Below the pieces are notes generated by a model. That model ran no database searches. It was not told where the DNA came from and saw nothing but the letters and a program-made list of their open reading frames with translations. The position numbers were made by a program, and so were the translations under genes. This document shows positions 19,314-28,143 of a stretch of DNA of 64,000 nucleotides, piece after piece. Numbering within the stretch: the stretch's first letter is position 1; each line of letters opens with the position of its first letter. This stretch comes from an uncultured Verrucomicrobiales bacterium (GTDB taxonomy: Bacteria > Verrucomicrobiota > Verrucomicrobiia > Verrucomicrobiales > DEV007), in assembly GCA_937891465.1 (NCBI GenBank), contig CALAHF010000205.1, forward strand, positions 17,774 to 81,773, read 5' to 3'.

Positions 19314-19766
19314 ATGGCTGAAATTACGTTTTACTGCAAACGAATGATACGTCGAATTCTTAGTTTTTTGCCCTTCGTCCTCGTGGTAGCCGCCTGCTAT
19401 TTCACGGCGGAGTTTTACCCGCTGTCATCATTTCCAATGTATTCAAAATTCGATAATCGCACTTACATCTGCTATTTGCGTGATGCTGATGGCAATGAGT
19501 TGCCTACTGTAAAATCGACGGGGATTTATGCATCGGAGTTGAAAAAACGTTACGGTGATGAGCTGAAAGATCTGAAAAAGGAGCAGGATTACAAAGGCTC
19601 TCATTTCGACTGGACAACTGAACGGAAGGCCGAAGCAGGCTCAGAAGCACTCGCCTATTTGAAGGAATTTGAAAAAGTCCCACAAAATGTCGAATTGATC
19701 GATCGCAGGCTCTATCTCCGAAACGGAAAAATCGAATTTGAAGAATCCGTTGTCGGAAAAAATTGA
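19314..19766 (+). CDS. Small FPMYS-motif membrane protein, cassette B
   Basis: About 150 residues from ATG 19314 (ATG 19344 and TTG 19284 are alternatives). One membrane segment (ILSFLPFVLVVAACYFTA) leads into EFYPLSSFPMYSKFDNRTYI, followed by a charged soluble tail. It parallels the protein at 18738-19274 in order and motif. Starts of the two are only about 40 bp apart, so they must share a bidirectional control region. It is followed after 12 bp by an HTTM gene. Confidence 0.75.
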   Translation: MAEITFYCKRMIRRILSFLPFVLVVAACYFTAEFYPLSSFPMYSKFDNRTYICYLRDADGNELPTVKSTGIYASELKKRYGDELKDLKKEQDYKGSHFDWTTERKAEAGSEALAYLKEFEKVPQNVELIDRRLYLRNGKIEFEESVVGKN

Positions 19767-19778
19767 TCGCTCTCAGCT

Positions 19779-20726
19779 ATGTTTCTTCGCTCTTTTTTAA
19801 AAAACGACTTTGGCAAAACCCGCTACGCCGGTTGGGAATGGGCCATCATGCGCAGTGTCTTTTGTGTCTTGCTTTGGCTGGCCACAACGCATCGGCTACT
19901 GCCTATTCCTATCGATATACACGACCAAACGGATCAGGAAAAAGGCAATGGTTTTGCCAATCTGTTCAATCTCGACTGGATTGGCCAACCGGGAACAGAA
20001 ACCATCATTCAGATCATCTTTCTCATTCTTCTGGTCATCTATGCGATCGGCAAATGGCCGCTGTTTATTTCCGGAGGTTTGTTGGTGATCCACACCCTGA
20101 TCGGGTCGATTTATAGCTCTCCGGCGAAAGACCATCACGCCTCCCAGATCATCGGCATGGTACTTCTCGGACAATTTATTTGGTTCGCCTGGGAAGCCAT
20201 TCGGAACCGGTTTTATCCGAAACTTTGTGCTGACGGACACGATCGTCCCAGCGGTGCTATTTTTCTCTCCCAGCAACTCATTGCCGCCGCCTACACCGTT
20301 AGTGCAATCAGCAAGTGGGTAAATTCCGGTGGAGGCATCATCCCCGGTGCGAAATGGATCAGCCAGGTGCCAAACATCGCGGTTCAATTCGAAAAAACCA
20401 ACCAGCAAGCCTACTTCGACACACTGCAAGCACCCGCGAATGCCGAATTCAATCAACTCTCTATTGATTTTGTCATCAATTATCCCGTCCTCGCCATGAT
20501 CTTTTTCGGTTCCGCGTTCTACCTCGAGTTCTTCGCCATTCTCGCGCTGTGGAATCGCAAAATCGGGCTGATTTACGGGCTCGGACTCATCGCCCTGCAC
20601 CTCGGAATCGACGCAGTGATGCACCTGATGTTCTTTAATTTCGAAGCAGTAGTTTTTGTCTTTTTCGTCAACCTCCCCTTCTGGATTTCACGAATCGGGA
20701 AAAAGAAAACCGCACTCAATTCCTAA
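19779..20726 (+). CDS. HTTM domain membrane protein, cassette B
   Basis: 315 residues. GWEWAIMRSVFCVLLWLATTH starts the membrane region, followed by KGNGFANLFNLDWIGQPG, DHHASQIIGMVLLGQFIWFAW, QQLIAAAYTVSAISKWVNSG and VFVFFVNLPFWISRI. These align in order with the 427-residue protein at 17421 (GFANL; HHxxQxxxMVLxxQ; NxPFWI). Its role is unknown; the strict pairing with the small partner gene suggests the two work as a unit in the membrane. Confidence 0.8.
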   Translation: MFLRSFLKNDFGKTRYAGWEWAIMRSVFCVLLWLATTHRLLPIPIDIHDQTDQEKGNGFANLFNLDWIGQPGTETIIQIIFLILLVIYAIGKWPLFISGGLLVIHTLIGSIYSSPAKDHHASQIIGMVLLGQFIWFAWEAIRNRFYPKLCADGHDRPSGAIFLSQQLIAAAYTVSAISKWVNSGGGIIPGAKWISQVPNIAVQFEKTNQQAYFDTLQAPANAEFNQLSIDFVINYPVLAMIFFGSAFYLEFFAILALWNRKIGLIYGLGLIALHLGIDAVMHLMFFNFEAVVFVFFVNLPFWISRIGKKKTALNS

Positions 20727-20775
20727 ATCCTGAATATGCGTTGATTTCACGGCACAAATCCGGAAGTTAAAGGTG

Positions 20776-21225
20776 ATGGATGAATTCGATGAAGACGATC
20801 CGGGAACCGAGGAATGGGTCGCCAAAGAGCGAGACGTTTCGCTTTGCCCGTGCAAAAGCCGCCTGCCCTACGCCGGCTGCTGTCAGCCCTTTCATCACGG
20901 CACGGCACGTCCTGAAACCGCTGAGCAACTGATGCGTTCTCGTTACTCTGCGTATTTTTTCCGATTGGTGGACTACTTGGTGGAAACGACCCACCCGGAT
21001 ACCCGCGAGCCCCAACTCAAGATGGAATTGGAAAGCATCATTCATCAGGCGAACTGGAGTTTTTTAACCATCCTTTCCACCACTCGTGGTGAAAAAGAAG
21101 ACAAACGCGGAAAGGTCGAATTTTCTGCCAAATATTACGTCGATGGCGAGCAATATGAATTGCACGAAAACTCTCGCTTCAAGCGCTACAAAGGCATGTG
21201 GAAATACCTCGACGGCAAAGCATGA
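20776..21225 (+). CDS. YchJ-like (UPF0225) protein with SEC-C type motif
   Basis: 149 residues. The N-terminal zinc motif reads [20 protein letters not shown], followed by [21 protein letters not shown] and the WSF plus [20 protein letters not shown] segment. This is the standard YchJ layout, with an NTF2-like fold after the SEC-C-like cysteines. Function in cells is unknown. ATG 20776 is chosen over GTG 20773. Its TGA overlaps the next ATG. Confidence 0.88.
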   Translation: MDEFDEDDPGTEEWVAKERDVSLCPCKSRLPYAGCCQPFHHGTARPETAEQLMRSRYSAYFFRLVDYLVETTHPDTREPQLKMELESIIHQANWSFLTILSTTRGEKEDKRGKVEFSAKYYVDGEQYELHENSRFKRYKGMWKYLDGKA

Positions 21226-21464
21226 GCGAATCTTCATCTTCTTCCGCGCCAAAAGACCCGCTTCATGGCGTTACCTTGGAAAAAATCCTGATCGTTTTGG
21301 TTGATCATTATGGATGGGAGGATCTCGGTTTTCGGATTCGAATTCGATGTTTCAACAGCGATCCCTCGGTGAAAAGCAGTTTAAAATTTCTTCGCAAAAC
21401 TCCCTGGGCCCGCGCTGAAGTTGAAGCGCTTTATGTCGAAACAATGGAGAGAGTGAATCCGTAG
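21222..21464 (+). CDS. VF530 family (DUF2132) DNA-binding-like protein
   Basis: 80 residues starting at the ATGA overlap. After a serine-rich start comes [40 protein letters not shown] and [20 protein letters not shown], the invariant VF530 signature. The family is a small helical fold with suggested DNA-binding; no function is established. Translationally coupled to the YchJ-like gene. Confidence 0.92.
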   Translation: MSESSSSSAPKDPLHGVTLEKILIVLVDHYGWEDLGFRIRIRCFNSDPSVKSSLKFLRKTPWARAEVEALYVETMERVNP

Positions 21465-21484
21465 GTTAACGCATCAACGACCAC

Positions 21485-23537
21485 TCACGAACTCCGGCCG
21501 AGCAAATCCACCAAGGCAACAATCCCGAGCAGTTTGTCATCCACATCAACGATCAGCGTTTTGCTCGCTCCTGCTCGGATAAGTTGTTCCAGCAATTCAG
21601 CCACGCTCATATCCGGCGATGCTGTTGGCAACGAGGAGAAAGTGATGTCTGCTAGCCTCGCTTTTGGACTGTAAGTATCGCTCTTAAGAAATTCATAGAC
21701 GGTGCTTCGGCGGAGCACACCAACGAGTTTTACAGTCCCGGGTTCGATCACAGGATACGTGCTGTGAGGATCTTCCCAGAGTAAATCAATCGTGTCCCCA
21801 AGCGTTTTATCAGACTGCAGCGAACAAATATTCGTCTGCATCATCTCACTCGCTTTCTTGCCACGACGCTCTTCCGGAACTCGCGCCACAACCGAACTAA
21901 TTTCTTCGGAGGTCGCGTATGCCTTCGCTGTCGTTTCAAAAAGTTGCGAGATTCCCGTCGACCCGGCCACCATCTGCCGAAAGACGTTTTCACCAAGCGC
22001 CACAAGCGTCGAAGTCTCGTTCGCGACAGCATTATACCTCCAAATATGATCTTCCAGCAATGCCCGTTCGCCAAAGTGGTCGCCCTGCTGAATCGTTCGA
22101 ATCACGTCTCCTTCATCGTCGACCACATTAATCGATCTCGATTTCACAAATAAAACGAGAACGCCGGCTCGCCACTTTGAAACAACACATCCCCCTTTTC
22201 GAGGTGGGCTTCTTTCAAGGCCGATGTGTATTTCGGCGTCAGTAAACTCATGTCTTTCGAGAAAAAGATATCCAACGTCCAATCGGCCATCACTCGAATT
22301 TTTCGATCCAAACCGGGTAATTTGCTCAGGTAAACCGTCCCCCACATCCACCAGGCAATGAAACCCGAGAAGTTCATTCCGAAGGCATGAGCAACCGCTT
22401 TGCGATGCCCAATCGCCGCCATTTCGCGGAGTCCTTTAAATTCAAATGATTCCAACCCGCGATCCGCGCCTTCCATCGCGGCCGCGATGTTTTTCCCGCA
22501 TACCACTCCCTGCCGTTGAGCAAATTGAGCTGTCGGCGGACAGTATTGATCATCCGTTCCCGCAAATGGATCGGCCGAACAATCACCCGCCGCCCAAATG
22601 TTTTCGAAATCATCGCTGATCACCCGGAGGTAGGAATCCGTCTCAACTTTGCCATAAGCACTCGCCAAATTATGCTTTGCAATTATTCACGTGATGAGCG
22701 GATTGGGCGCATTGCCCACCGTCGAAACCACCGTTGAAACCGGCATGATCGTCCCATCATCCAACACCACTTGCCGTGCCGTCACCGACTTCAAACGATG
22801 ATTCAACACCACGTTCACCCCCTGTTCTTCGAGACAAGTCCGCGTGTATTCCCCCAGATTGGGCGCCAAAGTTGGCAGCAACACTCCGCGGTTGTGAACC
22901 AGCGAAACAGAGAAATCATCGCCGTTCACATTTTTGTAATACGGGTGAACCTCATTCAGTAAATCCACAATCTGCCCCGCCGGCTCAACCCCGGAATACC
23001 CACCGCCAACGATCACAAAATTCAAAAGCAACCGGCGCCGTTCACAATCTGAAATCAGATTTGCTTCCTCCACGGGGCTGATAATCGTTGCCCGCAGCTT
23101 CATCGCATCACCTACGTTTTGCATGAATAAACGTGCTCAGCCATTCCCGGAATCCGACTCAGATTCACGACCGATCCCATCGCCAGCAGGATATGCTTAC
23201 ACTTGAACGTGATGTCCGGCGAAAATGCCCCTGCTGATGCCCGTAATGTCCTCGCAGCGAGATCGATTTCTGAAATCGCACATTTGTAACCCTGCGCGCC
23301 CTTTGCCAGTCGCCGAATCGAATTCACCACATGCCGGGGAGCCAGCGAACCACCCGCAACCTCCGGAAGCATCGGTTGAAACGTCATGTGATTTTCATCC
23401 GAAATGATCCCGACACGTCGTCCCGATGTATGTTTCAGCAGCGCTTTCGCACCATAGACTCCCCCAAATCCGCCACCGACAACGGAACAGTCAAGTTCGA
23501 TAATTTCGAGCTATTCTTTTCGATCAGTCGTTGCCAT
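21485..23537 (-). pseudogene. NDH-2 type NADH dehydrogenase with cNMP and CBS domains, decayed
   Basis: The pieces assemble into a protein of about 680 residues: ATG 23537, VVGGGFGGVYGAKALLKHT (FAD), NFVIVGGGYSGVEPAGQI (NAD), AAGDCSADPFAGTDDQY, then a cNMP-binding domain (EKGDVLFQSGEPAFSFY; QQGDHFGERALL) and two CBS domains (STYPVIEPGTVKLVGVLRRS; KTLIVDVDDKLLGIVALVDL). Lesions seen: TAG at codon 9 (23511-23513); a one-base loss near 23120 after VYS, where the next frame continues MQNVGDAMK; TGA at about 22687-22689 between NPLIT and IIAKHN; a one-base loss near 22152 in a T-run. Four independent lesions make this a real dead gene. Such fusions would be nucleotide-regulated NADH:quinone oxidoreductases. 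Confidence 0.92.
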
Positions 23538-23613
23538 AATTCTCAGACACACAGTCGCAGTTTGCATGCCTTTTGCTACGCAAGATGACGTTTTTTTCGC
23601 TGTTCAGTTTTCT

Positions 23614-23660
23614 TACGATCTGACAGGGTACGTTCGACGAATCAATAGGGTTGGTTCGTG
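23614..23660. repeat. 22-bp-unit intergenic repeat, locus R4 (direct pair)
   Basis: Two forward units 22 bp apart (TACGATCTGACAGGGT, then ATCAATAGGGTTGGTTCGT). It lies between divergent genes, about 43 bp upstream of the acyltransferase start. Confidence 0.85.
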
Positions 23661-23702
23661 GCAAACTTTCTCGAAAATCCCAAGCCCAGTTCCAATCAAT
23701 AA

Positions 23703-25418
23703 ATGCCGCCTCCGCTCCCATCAAACAAAAAACGTCTACACGACCTCGATGCGCTGCGTGCGTTTGCGATGCTGCTGGGGATCTTGTTGCACGCATTTTT
23801 GACGTTCATTCCGACTCCGATTTGGCCGGCCCAGGACATTCACCAGCCGGAATGGAGCATACCTGAATTCCTCAAAAATTCCGGCCTCGACCTTCCGTCA
23901 ACGATCAGTCCATTTGCATTCTTGCTGGATGTCATTCACGGATTCCGCATGCAGCTGTTCTTCCTCATCAGCGGATTTTTTACGGCGATGATGTGGAAAA
24001 AACGCGGAACAGCAGCTTTGCTAAAACACAGGGCCAAACGCATTTTACTCCCGCTTATCATTGGAACAGCAATCATCTGGCCACTCGTTGCACTTGCGGC
24101 GGTGATAGGGGGGATTTCGAAAGCAGATCACTCGCAGCGCCCGGACACCGTTTGGACCGCCGCCAAAACTGGAGACATCGATGCATTGGAGGAATTTCTC
24201 GCCGACGGAACCAATCCCGATGCGCTCGATCCGATTTCCGGAATCTCAGCCCTGACCTGGACGGCATGCACCGGTCAATCCGAAGCCGCCACTTTGTTGT
24301 TGAAGAACGGCGCAAATCCAAATCAGAGAGATCGCGATGGCGGCACACCGCTTCATGGCGCAGCATTCTTTGGAAATGCGAATGTCGGCGAAATTCTGCT
24401 GAAAAATGACGCCGCAGCAAACCTCAAAAACAATCGCGGCGACACTCCAACGAGTCTTCTGAAAACAGATTTCGACACCGTGAATTTCATCGCTTCGCTT
24501 CTGGAAATTTCCGTAGATACAAAAGTCTTGGAGCAAGATCGCGAACAACTTTCCCCCCTGCTCGCCAACGCTCTTGAAAAGCAAGACTCCGAATCTGAGG
24601 TGTCACCCCAAAACAAAAATGGCGATCCTTTTGCTGACGTACTTTCCGGGGTTGGCGGCCTGATTTTCGGGGCTGCAATGATTCCCGTATTCCATCACCT
24701 TTGGTTCCTTCACTACCTTTGTTGGCTCGTTATTTTGTTTGTGATCGCGGCTCTCATTCACAAAAAAAAATTCGCCCGGAAATGGTTCCCAAAAATCGGA
24801 TGGCTCATTCCGCTGGCGATCATTCCTCAGCTGTTCATGTTCATGAGTTTCGGGCCCGACACAGCAACTGGAATCCTGCTTTGGCCACCAAAACTGGCCT
24901 ACTACGCTGTGTTCTTCGCAGTTGGTGTTCTCTGTTATCAAAACGAACATTTCGCTGATTTCCCCAAAAGACACTGGCTGAAATTAATCCTTTCTGCCCT
25001 GCCCCTGTTTCTGATCAGTTGGTACTTTTTCAACGTCCGCAACAGTGGCTATTCGGCTGGTTTCGAAGAGGACCGGGATCGCATCATCACCGCGCATGTT
25101 ATCTATTCCGTCACGGCAGTGGCCTATGCATGGCTCATGATTTTTGGCATGCTGGGCATTTTTCGACGCTACTTTCCCGGCGAAAACAGAAGGGTTCGTT
25201 ACCTTTCCGACGCCAGCTACTGGCTCTACATCGCGCACCTCCCGGTGATGTTTTTCGTTCAAATTTTCGTTAGCACGCTCCCCATTCCGATCATTCTAAA
25301 ACTGGTAATCATCTGTGGACTCACCGTCGGAGGACTCCTCATTGTTTACCAATTGGCTGTCCGTTACACGTTCGTTGGAATCATGCTGAACGGTAAAAAA
25401 ATCCGTCCCTCGGCGTGA
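23703..25418 (+). CDS. Membrane acyltransferase with inserted ankyrin repeats
   Basis: 571 residues. It opens as an acyltransferase-3/OpgC-like membrane enzyme: LHDLDALRAFAMLLGILLHA and FRMQLFFLISGFFTAMMW, the usual first helices. Between the early helices and the rest, at about residues 145-250, lies a soluble ankyrin block: DTVWTAAKTGDIDALEEFLA, SALTWTACTGQSEAATLLLK and GTPLHGAAFFGNANVGEILL. Membrane helices then resume (HHLWFLHYLCWLVILFVIAA; ASYWLYIAHLPVMFFVQIFV). One open frame, no lesion. These enzymes move acyl groups to exported glycans; the ankyrin part may bind a partner protein, which is inference. Confidence 0.85.
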   Translation: MPPPLPSNKKRLHDLDALRAFAMLLGILLHAFLTFIPTPIWPAQDIHQPEWSIPEFLKNSGLDLPSTISPFAFLLDVIHGFRMQLFFLISGFFTAMMWKKRGTAALLKHRAKRILLPLIIGTAIIWPLVALAAVIGGISKADHSQRPDTVWTAAKTGDIDALEEFLADGTNPDALDPISGISALTWTACTGQSEAATLLLKNGANPNQRDRDGGTPLHGAAFFGNANVGEILLKNDAAANLKNNRGDTPTSLLKTDFDTVNFIASLLEISVDTKVLEQDREQLSPLLANALEKQDSESEVSPQNKNGDPFADVLSGVGGLIFGAAMIPVFHHLWFLHYLCWLVILFVIAALIHKKKFARKWFPKIGWLIPLAIIPQLFMFMSFGPDTATGILLWPPKLAYYAVFFAVGVLCYQNEHFADFPKRHWLKLILSALPLFLISWYFFNVRNSGYSAGFEEDRDRIITAHVIYSVTAVAYAWLMIFGMLGIFRRYFPGENRRVRYLSDASYWLYIAHLPVMFFVQIFVSTLPIPIILKLVIICGLTVGGLLIVYQLAVRYTFVGIMLNGKKIRPSA

Positions 25419-25422
25419 TATT

Positions 25423-27966
25423 TCAACGCAACTTCGAATTCACATCGAACAATACCGGCGGCCCGAATCGTTCGTGATCGCTGCTCAGAAATTCGCCCTC
25501 CAATTCGGGGTGCCCCCCAATTAGTTCGAGTGACAATTCGGTCACAAAGCCCGGTTTTCGATGCTTCGATTGCTCCAGTTCCCGACCATCCATCACGGCC
25601 CACTGTCGATCAACAATCACATTATTCCCCTCCATCTTAGGTATCTTGCCGGACACGATCTTTTGCACTTCATAGACATTTTCAACCAGAGCACGCTGAT
25701 AAGGACCCATCTCTTCCCGCGTCGGAGTTTTCGTTGCTTCAAGCAATTTTTCGGACACCACAACGCGATCAATCCCGCTCCGGTTACCCATCCGTTTTTT
25801 CGTGAATTCATAACGCGCCTTCGCATCTGTTTTAGAAGTGCTTCCGCCGGAAATTTGAATCCCTTCCAGCTGTCCACGCCAATCACGACCACCCCCGATT
25901 TCGTCGCTGAGAATTAATTTGAATGAAGGGTCCCATCTGGAGCAATCGACCGAGAAGTTTTTCACTTCCGTTACCAATTTTCCGTCGATGAAACACTGTA
26001 AGATCTCGCCGGATTGACTCACCAGCAAATGCTGCAACCTTCCAACTTCCACTTTTCCCAATCGAGTCTCTTTCTTCGTTCCGTTACCATCGTTTTTTTC
26101 AGTTCGAATCCGAAGCACAAAGTTTTCACCCTCCTGACCAATCGTGAAAATTCGTTAACTCGAATTTGCCGACATCGAAATAATCCGGGCAGGCCCCTTT
26201 TGATCCGTCGAGTCGGAACTAATATTCGCTTCGATCGTAATCCCATTGCCAGCCTGAACCGCACCAACGATCCGACCGCTCGCATCCAATTTTGCATCGA
26301 ACCAGCCTTTATCCAGCAGGAGATCATAGAACCTTCCAAATCGGGCACGACCATGCAAATCGCCTCCGCAGACCATTTCCTGCGCTTCATTTTGAGCCGT
26401 TGCATTTTCCCAAACCCAAACCGGCTCGATTTTGTTTGATGCTGAGGCTTTCGGTTTTTCCACCGGAATCACCGTTGTCGTTCGCGCCTTCGCAATTGGC
26501 GCATTTCCAAACCACGCGTCGCCAAAAAGCTCCGTCCGCGAATTGTTAGTTAGCCGCGTCCAGCTTTCGATTTTCTGATAATCAGAATCAAACCTTCCGA
26601 CGTAGAGTTCCGACTTCGGACTTCGTTCCGGTCCAACAACAGTGAAGAACCGCGGATCATTGCTCCATCGATGGAAATACACTTTCTTACCCCGATTCTC
26701 AGGCATCGTATTGACCGCCACCTTTCGCTTTTTCGTCCCGCCTCGGTCAAAGAGATTTACTTCCGCATGGCTTCCGGAAAATACGAAGGTCCGGTGGGAA
26801 TCGTCGGGCGCGATGCCCGGCCAACACCGCCGCTCGTATCCCTTCCACGTGCCTCTCCGCAAATCACCAGCACCACAATTCGGCCACGGAAATGCATCGG
26901 AAAACATCGCCCCATCTCCGGAAAGCTGAAACCACGGCACGCCTTTGTGGCCATTTTCCGACCGCTTCCAAATTAATTCATCACGCTTCGGTTTCACCAA
27001 CTCTCGTCGTACGATTGTCGATTTCGTCTCCGATCCAATCCGGACATACACCCAGTCGATTTCCGTTTTGGGATCACGCCAAACATCGCTCGCCAGACCC
27101 GCACCCAAATCACGGAGGTTTTCGCCATTCCAATCGATGACAAATACCTTCCGTTTTTTCATATCCGAAAACACAATTTGCTGACCGTTCGGCGTGAAGA
27201 GTGGCTTTGAATACGCGGCGTCATTTGGAATAATCTTACGCTCACCCCGACCATCTTCCGTATCCATCCCCACCAGCGAAACCTGGCTACTCGATTTTGT
27301 GTAACTCGCCCATGAGTTGCCCTGCAACCAAACAAAGCGCGCCGGTCCACCTGTCAGTTTTCGTAATCCTGAATCCGAGCCCGACTTGGCGACCTGAATT
27401 GGCGTCGCCACAATGGGAGCCTTTCGAGATTTCGTCTTTACGGGAATCCCGCCCTTCATTGGAAGTATTTCAAGGCCCGCTTCGAAAATATCTGTTTCCT
27501 TATCTTGATTGCCCTCAATAACCACTTTTTCTGGCTTCGTTAGCTTCAGTGGGACATCGATGACATAGGCTTTCTTGATGCCTCCAGCCGTTTTTAAGAT
27601 ATTGAGATTATTGATTACTAGCGTGCCGTTGATCCGATAATCCATTGCCCGCGTGTTGGTATTCACTCCCTCAGTGAAATGAAATCGCACCCGATAATCT
27701 CCCGCCGGAAGCCCATTGATTTCGTAGCGATATTTCTGATGCCGGACCGTTTCGTAAATCTTCTCCGGCCCCAGATCATTTACGTTTGAAAGGTCGTGCC
27801 CTCCTCCAAAGCGGTAATTAACCCCGCCTTCCCATCAACCCAGTAATCCGAATCACTCGGCTTTCAGATTGCCGGACCGCCCGCATTGATGCGCAACGGG
27901 AGATCGACTGCATTCGCAGCCAGAGTTGAAAAAATGAAGAGGGTTGTCAGAAAAAATTTCATCATC
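25423..27966 (-). pseudogene. Malectin / beta-propeller type exported protein, decayed
   Basis: ATG 27966 (KFFLTTLFIFSTLAANA signal peptide) leads to LPLRINAGGPAI, then an in-frame TGA. After SDSDYWV the frame shifts by one base: the correct frame continues NYRFGGGHDLSNVNDLGPEK, the malectin carbohydrate-binding core, then AGDYRVRFHFTEGVN. A long propeller-like region follows (PLFTPNGQQIVFSDMKKRKV). TAA at about 26155 interrupts between SMSANSS and RIFTIGQEGENF, after which a LamG-like end continues to 25423. Three lesions over about 840 codons. It was probably a large sugar-binding surface protein. Confidence 0.85.
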
Positions 27967-28032
27967 GAATTAGACTCATTAACACAACGTTTCTAACGGT
28001 TCATCTCCTGATCTGATAGCCCAAATTGGCTT

Positions 28033-28080
28033 TACGATTCAATAGGGTACGTTCAATGAATCAACAGGGTGGGTTCGTAA
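28033..28080. repeat. 22-bp-unit intergenic repeat, locus R5 (direct pair)
   Basis: Two forward units 22 bp apart (TACGATTCAATAGGGT, then ATCAACAGGGTGGGTTCGT). It lies between the decayed malectin gene and the divergent PSCyt1 gene. Confidence 0.85.
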
Positions 28081-28143
28081 AAACGGTTTTCTCAGAAACT
28101 TTTTTGTGTGCAGTCGGTTGAATGTCTCGAACCTGAAAATTCC

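Noticed and set aside
22687..22689. The in-frame TGA of the decayed NDH-2 gene as a second selenocysteine.
   Set aside because: No conserved cysteine stands there in the family, no SECIS-like loop follows, and three other lesions show the gene is dead.
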